The notes: a model not told the origin generated them from the sequence alone. 10,038 bases of DNA from Citricoccus sp. WCRC_4 (GCA_026645375.1 JAPFFX010000173.1:1-10038), one strand, 5' to 3'; counted from the first letter of the stretch, positions 1-6,871 are shown. Numbers and translations are program-made.

Positions 1-36
1 TCACCGGTGCCCGCCCCCGCGGGCGGGCACCGGTGA
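1..36 (-). repeat. 16-bp stem-loop just downstream of atpA
   Basis: Positions 1-16 and 21-36 form a perfect inverted repeat, with arms beginning TCACCGGTGCCCGCC and a 4-nt loop. Transcribed with atpA, this gives a very stable GC-rich hairpin starting 10 nt after the atpA stop codon. It lies where the atpA-atpG junction should be. A run of U after the stem cannot be judged because the window ends here. It could be a partial terminator, an RNA-processing or stability element, or an operon-end terminator if atpG is not adjacent. The repeat itself is certain; its role is inference. Confidence 0.7.
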
Positions 37-46
37 GCGGTCACGG

Positions 47-1684
47 TCAGCGCTTCTGCTTGACGATCTTTTCCTGGGTGACCGCGTCGGCCGCCAGCGG
101 ATCGTGTTCCTCGTGCCCGGCGGCCACGAGCTGGCTGTCGCCCTCGCCGAAGAAGCCCTTCTTGAAGGACTCGACCTCGGCCTTGAGGGTCTCCAGGGCG
201 GAGTCCTCGAGCTTCCCGGTCTCCCGGATCGACGCCAGGACCAGGTCCTTGTGGCGCAGGTGATCCAGGAACTCGCGCTCGAACCGCAACACGTCCTCGA
301 CCGGGACCTCGTCCAGGTGGCCGTTGGCGCCGGCCCAGATGGACACGACCTGCTCCTCGACCGGGTACGGGTTGTACTGCGGCTGCTTCAGCAGCTCGGT
401 CAGCCGCTCGCCCCGGGCCAGCTGGCGGCGGGTGGCCGGATCCAGGTCAGAGGCGAACATGGCGAAGGCCTGCTGGTCGCGGTACTGCGCCAGGTCCAGC
501 TTCAGGGTGCCGGAGACCTTCTTCATGGCCTTGATCTGCGCGGCACCGCCGACGCGGGACACGGAGATGCCCACGTCCACGGCCGGACGCTGGTTGGCGT
601 TGAACAGGTCCGACTGCAGGAAGATCTGGCCGTCGGTGATCGAGATGACGTTGGTCGGGATGTAGGCCGAGACGTCGTTCGCCTTGGTCTCCACGATCGG
701 CAGGCCGGTCATCGAGCCACCGCCGAGGTCGTCGGAGAGCTTGGCACAACGCTCCAGCAACCGGGAGTGCAGGTAGAACACGTCGCCCGGGTAGGCCTCG
801 CGTCCCGGCGGGCGGCGCAGCAGCAGCGAGACCGCACGGTAGGCCTCGGCCTGCTTGGAGAGGTCGTCGAAGATGATCAGGACGTGCTTGCCGCCGTACA
901 TCCAGTGCTGGCCGATGGCCGAGCCGGCGTAGGGGGCCAGGTACTTGAAACCGGCCGGGTCAGAGGCCGGGGAGGCCACGATCGTGGTGTACTCCAGCGC
1001 GCCGTTCTCCTCCAGGGTGTGGCGGACGGCGGCGATGGTGGAGGCCTTCTGGCCGACGGCCACGTAGATGCAGCGGACCTGCTTGGTCGGGTCGCCCGAG
1101 GCCCAGTTGTCCCTCTGGTTCAGGATCGTGTCGATGCCGATGGCGGTCTTGCCCGTCTGGCGGTCACCGATGATCAGCTGGCGCTGGCCGCGGCCGATCG
1201 GGATCATCGCGTCGATGGACTTCATGCCGGTCTGGAGGGGCTCGTCGACGGACTTGCGCTGGGTCACGCCCGGCGCCTGCAGCTCCATGGCGCGGCGACC
1301 CTCGGCCTGGATCGGGCCCAGGTCGTCGATGGGTGCACCCAGCGGGTCCACCACGCGGCCCAGGAAGGCGTCGCCCACCGGCACGGAGAGGACCTCCCCG
1401 GTGCGCTGCACCTCCTGGCCCTCCTCGATGCCCTGGAAGTCACCCAGGACGACCACGCCGATCTCACGGGTGTCGAGGTTCTGGGCCAGGCCCAGCGTGC
1501 CGTCTTCGAAGCGAAGCAGCTCGTTGGCCATGGCGGAGGGCAGTCCCTCCACACGGGCGATGCCGTCCGCGGCGGAGACGACGTGGCCGACCTCCACACG
1601 CTCGGTGCCGGCCGGTTCGTAGGATGCCGCGAACTCATTCAGGGCATTGCGAACATCGTCAGCGTTGATGGTCAAGTCGGCCAT
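47..1684 (-). CDS. atpA: F1Fo ATP synthase subunit alpha
   Basis: This encodes the alpha subunit (545 aa) of the F1 catalytic head, the non-catalytic nucleotide-binding partner of beta in the alpha3beta3 hexamer on the cytoplasmic face of the membrane. Visible marks are the Walker A motif GDRQTGKT (173-180), the Walker B strand HVLIIFDD (267-274) and the alpha signature PAVDVGISVSRVGG, whose R377 corresponds to the arginine finger acting on the neighbouring beta site. The start is the ATG giving MADLTIN, with AGGGAA (1690-1695) 5 nt upstream. An in-frame ATG 33 nt earlier (1717) has no ribosome binding site. Bacterial alpha is usually about 500-515 aa. The surplus is a charged C-terminal tail after residue ~513, ending IVKQKR, like the tail known in mycobacterial alpha. 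It follows atpH by 81 nt; atpG is expected next, outside the window. Confidence 0.98.
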   Translation of the reverse strand: MADLTINADDVRNALNEFAASYEPAGTERVEVGHVVSAADGIARVEGLPSAMANELLRFEDGTLGLAQNLDTREIGVVVLGDFQGIEEGQEVQRTGEVLSVPVGDAFLGRVVDPLGAPIDDLGPIQAEGRRAMELQAPGVTQRKSVDEPLQTGMKSIDAMIPIGRGQRQLIIGDRQTGKTAIGIDTILNQRDNWASGDPTKQVRCIYVAVGQKASTIAAVRHTLEENGALEYTTIVASPASDPAGFKYLAPYAGSAIGQHWMYGGKHVLIIFDDLSKQAEAYRAVSLLLRRPPGREAYPGDVFYLHSRLLERCAKLSDDLGGGSMTGLPIVETKANDVSAYIPTNVISITDGQIFLQSDLFNANQRPAVDVGISVSRVGGAAQIKAMKKVSGTLKLDLAQYRDQQAFAMFASDLDPATRRQLARGERLTELLKQPQYNPYPVEEQVVSIWAGANGHLDEVPVEDVLRFEREFLDHLRHKDLVLASIRETGKLEDSALETLKAEVESFKKGFFGEGDSQLVAAGHEEHDPLAADAVTQEKIVKQKR

Positions 1685-1765
1685 CTGCGTTCCCTGCTCT
1701 CTAACGTTGGTGATCATCGAGATGACGATGACCGAAGGTGTCTGGGTGGATTCGTCGGACCGGCG

Positions 1766-2575
1766 TCAGCCGGCCAGTTTCCGCTGGAGGTCGAGGAGCC
1801 GGGTCTGGAGGGAGGAGTCGACGACGTCGTCGCCCACCTGGACCCGGATGCCACCGACCAGTTCGGGATCGACGGCCACGTCCAGCTTCAGGTCGCGGCC
1901 GAAGAGGCGCTTGAGCCCGGAGGCCAGGCGTTCCTGCTGCCCGGGCCCGAGCGGACGGGCGACCGTGACCTCGGCGATCCACGTCCGCTGGCGCTGGGCC
2001 ACGGCGTCCACGAAGTCCCGGACCAGGTCGACCGGCTTGCTGCCGCGCGGGTTCTCCACGGCCTGGCGCACCAGCAGGCGCGCCTCCGGGGAGGCGCCTC
2101 CCATCAGTCGCTCGGCCAGGGTGCCCCGGGCTGCGGCGGGGGCCTGCGGATCCGTCAGTGCACGCTGGAGATCATGGGATTCCCCGACCGCACGGTTGAA
2201 GGACAACAGCTCGTCGGAGAGCCGTTCCAGTCCGCCCAGGCCCTCGCGTTCGGCTGACCCGGCCACCGCGGTGGTGGCCAGCTGCTCGAGCGCGTCACCG
2301 AAGTCCCGGTCCCGGGACCAGCGGCGGCCGGCGAGGTCGGCCAGGACGGTGAAGCCCGCCTCGGAGAGCTTGCCGCCGAACAGGGACCGGACCACGCCGA
2401 CGCGACGCTCGGTCGTCCACGAGGGATCGGTCAGGGCCCGGCGCAGTGGCGCGCTGGAGTCGACCGTCCCGAGTGCCGAGAACAGTTCGCCGGCCAGCGG
2501 GAGTCCACCGGAGGTCAGGACGGGGTCCAGGTCCCGGCGGGCGGCCGTCAGTGAGTCGGAAGATGCACCGGCCAT
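1766..2575 (-). CDS. atpH: F1Fo ATP synthase subunit delta, long actinobacterial form
   Basis: Delta sits on top of F1 and joins it to the peripheral b stalk (the OSCP equivalent). The C-terminal end carries the family signature VDPELVGGIRVQVGDDVVDSS followed by a leucine-rich helix (about 235-269). The protein is 269 aa, against about 175-180 aa for most bacterial delta subunits. The extra ~90 residues are in the N-terminal half and look like a partial duplication: LRRALTDP at 44-51 reappears as LQRALTDP at 136-143, each followed by an alpha-helical stretch with a G-G turn. A related insertion exists in mycobacterial delta, where it is also fused to a b subunit; here b is separate. The ATG overlaps the atpF stop codon as TAATG, so translation is probably coupled to atpF. 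Confidence 0.95.
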   Translation of the reverse strand: MAGASSDSLTAARRDLDPVLTSGGLPLAGELFSALGTVDSSAPLRRALTDPSWTTERRVGVVRSLFGGKLSEAGFTVLADLAGRRWSRDRDFGDALEQLATTAVAGSAEREGLGGLERLSDELLSFNRAVGESHDLQRALTDPQAPAAARGTLAERLMGGASPEARLLVRQAVENPRGSKPVDLVRDFVDAVAQRQRTWIAEVTVARPLGPGQQERLASGLKRLFGRDLKLDVAVDPELVGGIRVQVGDDVVDSSLQTRLLDLQRKLAG

Positions 2576-3150
2576 TACTCAGCAGCACCTGCGCTGGTGG
2601 AGGCCCGGCCCACGGTCTCGCTGCGCTCGAGGTCCTCGAGGAACCGGTCCACGACGCGCTGCGAGCGGGCATCGTCCTCGAGGGACTCGCCCACGATGCG
2701 ACCGGCCAGCGTGGTGGCCAGGGCGCCGACGTCGTTGCGGAGCGAGGACTCGGCCTGCAGGCGCTCGGCGGCGATCTGGGCGTGGGCCTGCTCGACGATG
2801 CGGGCCGCCTCGCCGGAGGCCTTCTCGCGGGCGTCGGCCAGGATCTGGGCTCCCTCGGCGCGCGCCTCCTCGCGGATGCGGTTGGCCTCGGCGTAGCCCT
2901 CCTGCTGCTGCTGCTCGTAATTCGCCTTGAGGGCGTTGGCCTCGGCCTGGGCCTTCTCGGCCTTCTCGAGGCCGCCCTCGATCGCGGCGTACCGGTCCTG
3001 GTAAGCCTTCTCCAGGGCCGGTGCGATGTACTTGATCACGAGGAACATCAGCACGGCGAAGCCGACGGCGGTGACCAGCACCTCCCACCAGTTGGGGACG
3101 AGAGGATTCGCCCCCTCGGCTGCCGCGAGGATCGTTTCAGACCTGATCAT
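2575..3150 (-). CDS. atpF: F1Fo ATP synthase subunit b
   Basis: Subunit b forms the peripheral stator stalk between subunit a in the membrane and delta/alpha on F1. The 191-aa protein has a short N-terminal segment, one transmembrane helix at about residues 22-43 (WWEVLVTAVGFAVLMFLVIKY), and then a long charged helix rich in Ala, Glu, Lys and Gln (about 45-150), as expected for the coiled-coil stalk dimer. The C-terminal part (RNDVGALATTLAGRIVGES) matches the delta-contacting end of the family. The ATG at 3150 has AAAGGA (3161-3166) 10 nt upstream. The gene lies 69 nt after atpE and overlaps atpH by 1 nt. It is not fused to delta, unlike one of the two mycobacterial b-type genes. Only one b gene is visible, which suggests a b2 homodimer. 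Confidence 0.97.
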   Translation of the reverse strand: MIRSETILAAAEGANPLVPNWWEVLVTAVGFAVLMFLVIKYIAPALEKAYQDRYAAIEGGLEKAEKAQAEANALKANYEQQQQEGYAEANRIREEARAEGAQILADAREKASGEAARIVEQAHAQIAAERLQAESSLRNDVGALATTLAGRIVGESLEDDARSQRVVDRFLEDLERSETVGRASTSAGAAE

Positions 3151-3188
3151 GGTTCAACCATCCTTTGGTGATATTTCCTGTCATGGGT

Positions 3189-3204
3189 GGCCGGACTGCC
3201 GGCC
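3189..3204 (-). repeat. Stem-loop between atpE and atpF
   Basis: GGCCGG (3189-3194) and CCGGCC (3199-3204) form a perfect 6-bp stem around a 4-nt loop. In the transcript it starts 15 nt after the atpE stop codon and ends about 22 nt before the atpF Shine-Dalgarno sequence. No U-run follows, so it is unlikely to be a full terminator. A role as a 3' stability or processing hairpin for the atpE cistron is inference. Short GC-rich palindromes do occur by chance in such a genome. Confidence 0.45.
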
Positions 3205-3219
3205 GAGGATGGACAGGAA

Positions 3220-3429
3220 TTAGAGGACGAAGGCGAAGACCAGGCCCAGGATGGCGAGGGCCTCGGCCAGGGCGAAGCCGAGCAGGGCGATCGGCTGCAG
3301 GATGCGCTGGGCCTCCGGCTGGCGGGCGACGCCGTTGATGTAGGCGGCGAAGATCAGGCCCACGCCGATCGCGGAGCCGATGGCGGCCAGGCCGTAGCCG
3401 ATGAGGTTCAGGTTACCGGTGATTTCCAT
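3220..3429 (-). CDS. atpE: F1Fo ATP synthase subunit c
   Basis: This is the 69-aa proteolipid that forms the rotating c-ring of Fo. It has two hydrophobic helices (about 8-33 and 45-69) joined by the conserved polar loop ARQPEAQ (35-41), which contacts gamma and epsilon. The ion-carrying carboxylate is E56 in FALAEALAI. There is no polar partner set typical of Na+ rings (the residue after E56 is Ala), so proton coupling is likely. By alignment from memory, mycobacterial bedaquiline contacts D28 and Y64 correspond to V23 and A59 here, so sensitivity to that drug is not expected. The start has an ideal AAAGGA (3435-3440) 5 nt before ATG, fitting the high copy number needed. The cistron is flanked by stem-loops on both sides. 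Confidence 0.98.
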   Translation of the reverse strand: MEITGNLNLIGYGLAAIGSAIGVGLIFAAYINGVARQPEAQRILQPIALLGFALAEALAILGLVFAFVL

Positions 3430-3480
3430 GGTGTTCCTTTCAAGATGCCAGGCGGCAGGTTGTGAGGGAATCCCCGGCGT

Positions 3481-3502
3481 GGTTCCGGCGAATGCCGGTA
3501 CC
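3481..3502 (-). repeat. Imperfect stem-loop upstream of atpE (proximal)
   Basis: GGT-T-CCGGC (3481-3489) pairs with GCCGG-T-ACC (3494-3502) around a GAAT loop, giving 8 paired positions with one internal mismatch. It lies in the 157-nt leader between the atpB stop and the atpE start, about 40 nt before the atpE Shine-Dalgarno sequence. It is the second of two stem-loops there. A role in mRNA processing or in raising atpE expression is inference. Confidence 0.45.
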
Positions 3503-3514
3503 GGGAAGTCATGT

Positions 3515-3537
3515 GGTGTCGGACGGCGTCCGCCACC
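3515..3537 (-). repeat. Imperfect stem-loop upstream of atpE (distal)
   Basis: GGTG-T-CGGAC (3515-3524) pairs with GTCCG-C-CACC (3528-3537) around a GGC loop, giving 9 paired positions with one mismatch. It is about 50 nt past the atpB stop in the transcript, just before the second stem-loop. The two share the layout of a tight lower stem, one mismatch and a GC upper stem. No U-run follows, so a complete intrinsic terminator is unlikely. Confidence 0.45.
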
Positions 3538-3586
3538 CCGTTCCCGCTCCGTCCCGACTACTGCCGGGCTGGGCGGGGCCGGAAGG

Positions 3587-4399
3587 TCAGTGTTCGTTGG
3601 CGGCGAGGGCGCCCTGGATGTAGATCGCGGTCAGCAGGGTGAAGACGAAGGCCTGCAGGAACATGATCAGCAGCTCCAGGAAGTACATGGCCACGAACCC
3701 GAGGATCACCAGCACGCCGGTGCCCTGCAGGGCGAGGTTCCCGGTCTCCATGATGAGGTACTGCGCGCCGGCGCCGGCCAGCATCACGATCATGTGCCCG
3801 GAGAGCATGGTGGCCATCAGACGCAGGGAGTGGGTCAGCGGCCGGACGATGAAGTTGGAGATGATCTCCAGCGGCACCAGCAGGGGCAGGATCCAGCCCG
3901 GCACCCCGCTGGGGACGACGGCGAGCTTGAAGTAGCGCGGCCCGTTGCGGCGGACGCCGACGCCGATCCAGATGATGTAGACGATCAGCGCCATGGCATA
4001 GGCCGAACCGGCGTGCGAGAAGCTCGGCAGCTGCAGGAGCGGGATGGCGCCGAAGATGTTGTTCAGCAGGATGAAGAAGAAGATGCCGAACAGCAGCGGC
4101 ACCCAGGCCCTGAACTCCTTCTCGCCGATGATGTCCCGGCCGATGCCGTTGCGCACGAAGGCGTAGCCGGACTCGGCCAGCCACTGGACCTTGCCGGGCT
4201 TGAGCTGCGCCTTGCGCATCGCCAGCATGAAGAAGGCGGCGATGAGGATGACCGACAGGATGATCATGGCCATCTGCTTGCCGAAGCCGGTGCCGTACTC
4301 GGCCATCCAGGGGATGATGTCCGGGAGGTGAGCGTCGTCGATCGTGGGAGGAACAAATCCACCCTCGTTGGTGGAGCTGGCGAGCACGATCGGTAGCAC
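3587..4399 (-). CDS. atpB: F1Fo ATP synthase subunit a
   Basis: Subunit a is the membrane stator that holds the two proton half-channels against the c-ring. The protein is 270 aa from the start chosen here. Several transmembrane helices are visible (about 41-61, 98-120, 132-149, 170-185, 197-217, 227-262). The family core is clear: THSLRLMATMLSGH holds the essential arginine (R193, equivalent to E. coli R210), and LQAFVFTLLTAIYI forms the last helix with Q249. I chose GTG at 4399 because AGAGAGGA (4405-4412) lies 5 nt upstream and the resulting N-terminus (LPIVLASS) resembles other Micrococcaceae a subunits. An in-frame GTG at 4456 would add 19 hydrophilic residues and has no ribosome binding site. 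It is the first structural atp gene, after a 224-nt gap from atpI. Confidence 0.96.
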   Translation of the reverse strand: MLPIVLASSTNEGGFVPPTIDDAHLPDIIPWMAEYGTGFGKQMAMIILSVILIAAFFMLAMRKAQLKPGKVQWLAESGYAFVRNGIGRDIIGEKEFRAWVPLLFGIFFFILLNNIFGAIPLLQLPSFSHAGSAYAMALIVYIIWIGVGVRRNGPRYFKLAVVPSGVPGWILPLLVPLEIISNFIVRPLTHSLRLMATMLSGHMIVMLAGAGAQYLIMETGNLALQGTGVLVILGFVAMYFLELLIMFLQAFVFTLLTAIYIQGALAANEH

Positions 4400-4511
4400 G
4401 CTGATCCTCTCTGCAGTGTCCGTCAGCGGAACGCGGTCAGTGGGCGTTCCCTCCACGCGGTCCCGGGCGGCGACATGGCTCAGCCCGGACCGTCGTTATT
4501 GATCGTTGATG

Positions 4512-4521
4512 AGCCTATCAA
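4512..4521 (-). promoter_or_regulatory. Candidate -10 element of a promoter before atpB
   Basis: On the minus strand this reads TTGATAGGCT. TAGGCT fits the TANNNT form common in actinobacterial sigma-A -10 boxes. It lies in the 224-nt gap between atpI and atpB (4400-4623), which includes the most AT-rich patches nearby. The leader to the GTG start would be about 105 nt. No good -35 sits 16-18 nt upstream, and the same bases form a small hairpin (TTGAT/ATCAA), so the call is tentative. An internal promoter here would let the atp genes be transcribed independently of the upstream housekeeping genes. Confidence 0.3.
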
Positions 4522-4623
4522 ACCGGGCACGGTGCTCATGACCAGATCGGCCCTTTCGGCGCGGTTTTCGGGCCTCCGGGCGATTTATTTCTACGTTGTG
4601 TCGAAGTCGGGGCGGCCGGGGGC

Positions 4624-5073
4624 TCAGTCGTCGTAGATCTGCTGCCGGGTACGGGCGAAGACGGCCACCTCGGTGGCCTGCCAGGAGACGATGACCAGCA
4701 GTGCCCCCACGCCGGCGGGGAGGGCCTCGAGCCAGCCCGGGACGGGCACCACCGTGAGCAGCACCGCCATCAGCACGACCTTGACCACGAAGCCGAACAG
4801 GGCGATGGCGATGGCCTGGTCCCGCCAGCGGGTCCAGGACCAGGCGGTGAGCGCCAGGGTCATGGCGGACAGGGCCACGACGGCGGCACCGGCCAGTCCC
4901 AGCGATCCGGCGGCCTCGACGCCGGCCACCGGCCAGGCGATGACGGTGGCGACGGCGAGCGTGATGAGGCTCGTGGCCAGGCAGGCCGTCAGGATCCCCC
5001 ACCAGTCGCGGGTGTTCTGGCGGGGCGCGCGGACGCCACCGGAGGGCCGTCGGGTCTTCGGTGCGGGCCTCAT
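4624..5073 (-). CDS. atpI: AtpI-like small membrane protein
   Basis: This 149-aa protein has a basic N-terminus (MRPAPKTRRPSGG) and about four hydrophobic helices (roughly 27-50, 57-80, 86-110, 118-138), with a charged WTRWRDQ loop between helices 2 and 3. Size, topology and position directly ahead of atpB match the AtpI / ATP synthase protein I group (Rv1303 in M. tuberculosis). In other bacteria AtpI has been linked to c-ring assembly. AtpI proteins are poorly conserved, so the call rests mainly on context. The ATG has a strong AAGGGGGAG upstream and overlaps the stop of the preceding gene by 4 nt (ATGA), implying translational coupling. An in-frame open stretch runs further upstream to 5877, but it is antisense/out-of-frame noise within the WecA-like gene. 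Confidence 0.75.
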   Translation of the reverse strand: MRPAPKTRRPSGGVRAPRQNTRDWWGILTACLATSLITLAVATVIAWPVAGVEAAGSLGLAGAAVVALSAMTLALTAWSWTRWRDQAIAIALFGFVVKVVLMAVLLTVVPVPGWLEALPAGVGALLVIVSWQATEVAVFARTRQQIYDD

Positions 5074-6173
5074 CGGCTCCCCCTTCTGGAACGGCGGACC
5101 CAGGGATGCAGGGTCAGGTAGCCGGCGCCGATCAGCAACACGGCCAGGACCGGCAGCACGATGCGCCAGTCCAGGAAATTCAGGGACACCACCCCGTAGG
5201 CGATGAGGAACGCCCACAGGTAGAGCAGCAATACCGCCTGCCGGTGCGTGTAGCCGCCGTCCACGAGCTTGTGGTGCAGGTGGCCGCGGTCGGCCGAGAA
5301 CGGGCTGGTGCCCCGGGCGGTGCGCCGCACCACCGCCAGCGAGAGATCGATCAGCGGCAGGGCCACCACGGCGATCGGCAACAGGATGGGCATGTACGCC
5401 GGCACGTTCCGGAAGCGGAAGCCCTCCATCGCCTCGAAGTCGGCGGTGACGGCGACCGCGGCGGTGGCCAGGAGCAGGCCGATGAGCATCGCCCCGACCT
5501 CCCCCATGAAGATCCGCGCCGGGTTGAAGTTGTGCGGCAGGAACCCCAGGCAACAGCCGACGAGCAGTGCCATCAGCAGGGTGGCCAGGTTGGAGTAGTC
5601 GAACTGGTTGATGGTCCGGGTCAGCAGGTACGAGTAGATGAAGAACGCCGAACCGCCGATCACGGCGATGCCGGCCGCCAGGCCGTCCAGGCCGTCCACG
5701 AAGTTGATGGCGTTCATGGTCAGCACGAGGATGAAGATCGTCAGCCCGATCTGGACGGGCTCGCTGCCCACCGGGATCCAGCCCACCGGCATGGCCTCGA
5801 CGCGGACGCCGTGCAGGGCCACCAGCGCGGCGGCGCCGACCTGGCCGGCGAGCTTGAGTGTCCAGTGCAGGTCCCACAGGTCATCGGCCACCCCCATGAC
5901 CAGGACCACGGCCAGTGCCATCAGGACCCCGCGCACCGGGTCGGGATCGGTGAAGATCCCGTCCAGGAAGGGGACCATCGCACCGATGCCGAGGCCGGCC
6001 AGGACGCCGGCGAGCATGGCCACCCCGCCGAGCTTCGGCACCGGGCGTCGGTGCACGTCCCGCTGGCGGCGCGGGGTGTAGACCCGCCCCTTCAGCGCCA
6101 GGACCCGGACCGCGGGAGTCAGGACGAAGCTGACCAGGGCGGACAGGACCAGCAGCAGGAGGTAGGCCCTCAT
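5070..6173 (-). CDS. WecA/TagO-like polyprenyl-phosphate sugar-1-phosphate transferase (MraY superfamily)
   Basis: This is a 367-aa integral membrane enzyme with about ten or eleven helices. Family members move a sugar phosphate (usually GlcNAc-1-P) from a UDP-sugar to undecaprenyl or decaprenyl phosphate, the first lipid-linked step of teichoic-acid, arabinogalactan-linker or polysaccharide synthesis. Visible motifs: RPVPKLGG (43-50); the Mg2+-binding DDLWD (97-101); NAINFVDGLDGLAAG (154-168) with D160 and D163; and the cytoplasmic RGHLHH (296-301). The motif normally read as FMGDSG is FMGEVG here (222-227), so an aspartate thought to bind Mg2+ is Glu225. Position between tsaC and atpI equals that of Rv1302 (wecA) in mycobacteria. 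GlcNAc specificity and the acceptor lipid are inferred from family. It overlaps both neighbours by 4 nt (ATGA). Confidence 0.88.
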   Translation of the reverse strand: MRAYLLLLVLSALVSFVLTPAVRVLALKGRVYTPRRQRDVHRRPVPKLGGVAMLAGVLAGLGIGAMVPFLDGIFTDPDPVRGVLMALAVVLVMGVADDLWDLHWTLKLAGQVGAAALVALHGVRVEAMPVGWIPVGSEPVQIGLTIFILVLTMNAINFVDGLDGLAAGIAVIGGSAFFIYSYLLTRTINQFDYSNLATLLMALLVGCCLGFLPHNFNPARIFMGEVGAMLIGLLLATAAVAVTADFEAMEGFRFRNVPAYMPILLPIAVVALPLIDLSLAVVRRTARGTSPFSADRGHLHHKLVDGGYTHRQAVLLLYLWAFLIAYGVVSLNFLDWRIVLPVLAVLLIGAGYLTLHPWVRRSRRGSR

Positions 6174-6871
6174 CGTCCGTCCGGTGCCGCGGGCCCGGCC
6201 TCGCCCGCGTCGCCGGCGGAGTCCGGCTCAGGTCCCCGGAGGTCGGGGACGACGCCGACGAGCTCGGAGAAGGCCAGGGCGCCCTGGCGGACCACCCGGA
6301 ACGGCGAGACCGTGCAGTCGATGATGGTCGAGGGTGCGGAGACGTCGCGGTCGCCGTCGTCGAGGTAGACGGCCACGGCGTCGCCGAGCATCTCCTCGGC
6401 GGCCCGGGCCGACGTCGCGGCCGGCAGGCCGGTCCGGTTGGCACTGGAGACGGCCATCGGACCGACCTCCTGGAGCAGTTCGCGGGCGACCTGGTCGTCG
6501 GGGACCCGCAGCGCCACGGTCCCCCGGGTCTCCCCCAGGTCCCAGGCCAGCGACGGCTGGGCAGTGAGGATCAGGGTGAGCGCACCGGGCCAGAAGGCCT
6601 CGGCCAGCTCCCGCGCAGCCGCGGGGATGTCCACGGCCAGGCCGTCCATCACCTGGGGGGCCCCGATCAGCACGGGCGGGGGCATCGAGCGTCCCCGGCC
6701 CTTGGCGGCCAGCAGGACGGCCACGGCCTGGGGCGAGAAGGCGTCGGCGCCGATCCCGTAGACGGTGTCCGTCGGCAGCACGACGCACTGCTGCCGGCCC
6801 AGGGCCTGCCGCGCCGCCGCGATGCCCTCGTCCAGTCCGGGCTCAGTGGTGCAGTCGATCATCGTGCTCAC
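6170..6871 (-). CDS. tsaC: L-threonylcarbamoyladenylate synthase (Sua5/YrdC family)
   Basis: The enzyme makes threonylcarbamoyl-AMP from threonine, bicarbonate and ATP. This is the first step of t6A modification at A37 of tRNAs that read ANN codons. The 233-aa protein has the YrdC-fold landmarks VVLPTDTVYGIGADAF (30-45), KGRGRSMPPPVLIG (57-70), FWPGALTLIL (93-102), the SSANRTGLPAATS stretch (142-154) and the late STIIDCT (181-187). There is no C-terminal Sua5 domain, so it is the short TsaC form with a ~25-residue acidic, Ala/Pro-rich tail. The start is GTG at 6871, forming a GTGA overlap with the prmC stop. An ATG three codons in (6862) is possible; neither has a strong ribosome binding site. 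Confidence 0.92.
   Translation of the reverse strand: MSTMIDCTTEPGLDEGIAAARQALGRQQCVVLPTDTVYGIGADAFSPQAVAVLLAAKGRGRSMPPPVLIGAPQVMDGLAVDIPAAARELAEAFWPGALTLILTAQPSLAWDLGETRGTVALRVPDDQVARELLQEVGPMAVSSANRTGLPAATSARAAEEMLGDAVAVYLDDGDRDVSAPSTIIDCTVSPFRVVRQGALAFSELVGVVPDLRGPEPDSAGDAGEAGPAAPDGR

Noticed and set aside
104..2257. Open plus-strand frame of 717 codons antisense to atpA and atpH
   Set aside because: It is the mirror of genuine genes in very GC-rich DNA. The translation is low-complexity (Gly, Leu, Val, Asp, His, Gln rich), has no recognisable domain, and spans the atpA-atpH gap as such shadow frames do.
4400..4456. Longer atpB start at GTG 4456
   Set aside because: It has no Shine-Dalgarno sequence and adds hydrophilic residues not expected in subunit a, whereas GTG 4399 has AGAGAGGA at ideal spacing.
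4480..4539. 19-codon minus-strand ORF (MSTVPGLIGSS...) in the atpI-atpB gap, a possible leader peptide
   Set aside because: Its ribosome binding site is too far upstream (AAAGGG about 12 nt away), and it would overlap the candidate -10 element. There is no run of regulatory codons, so support is too weak.
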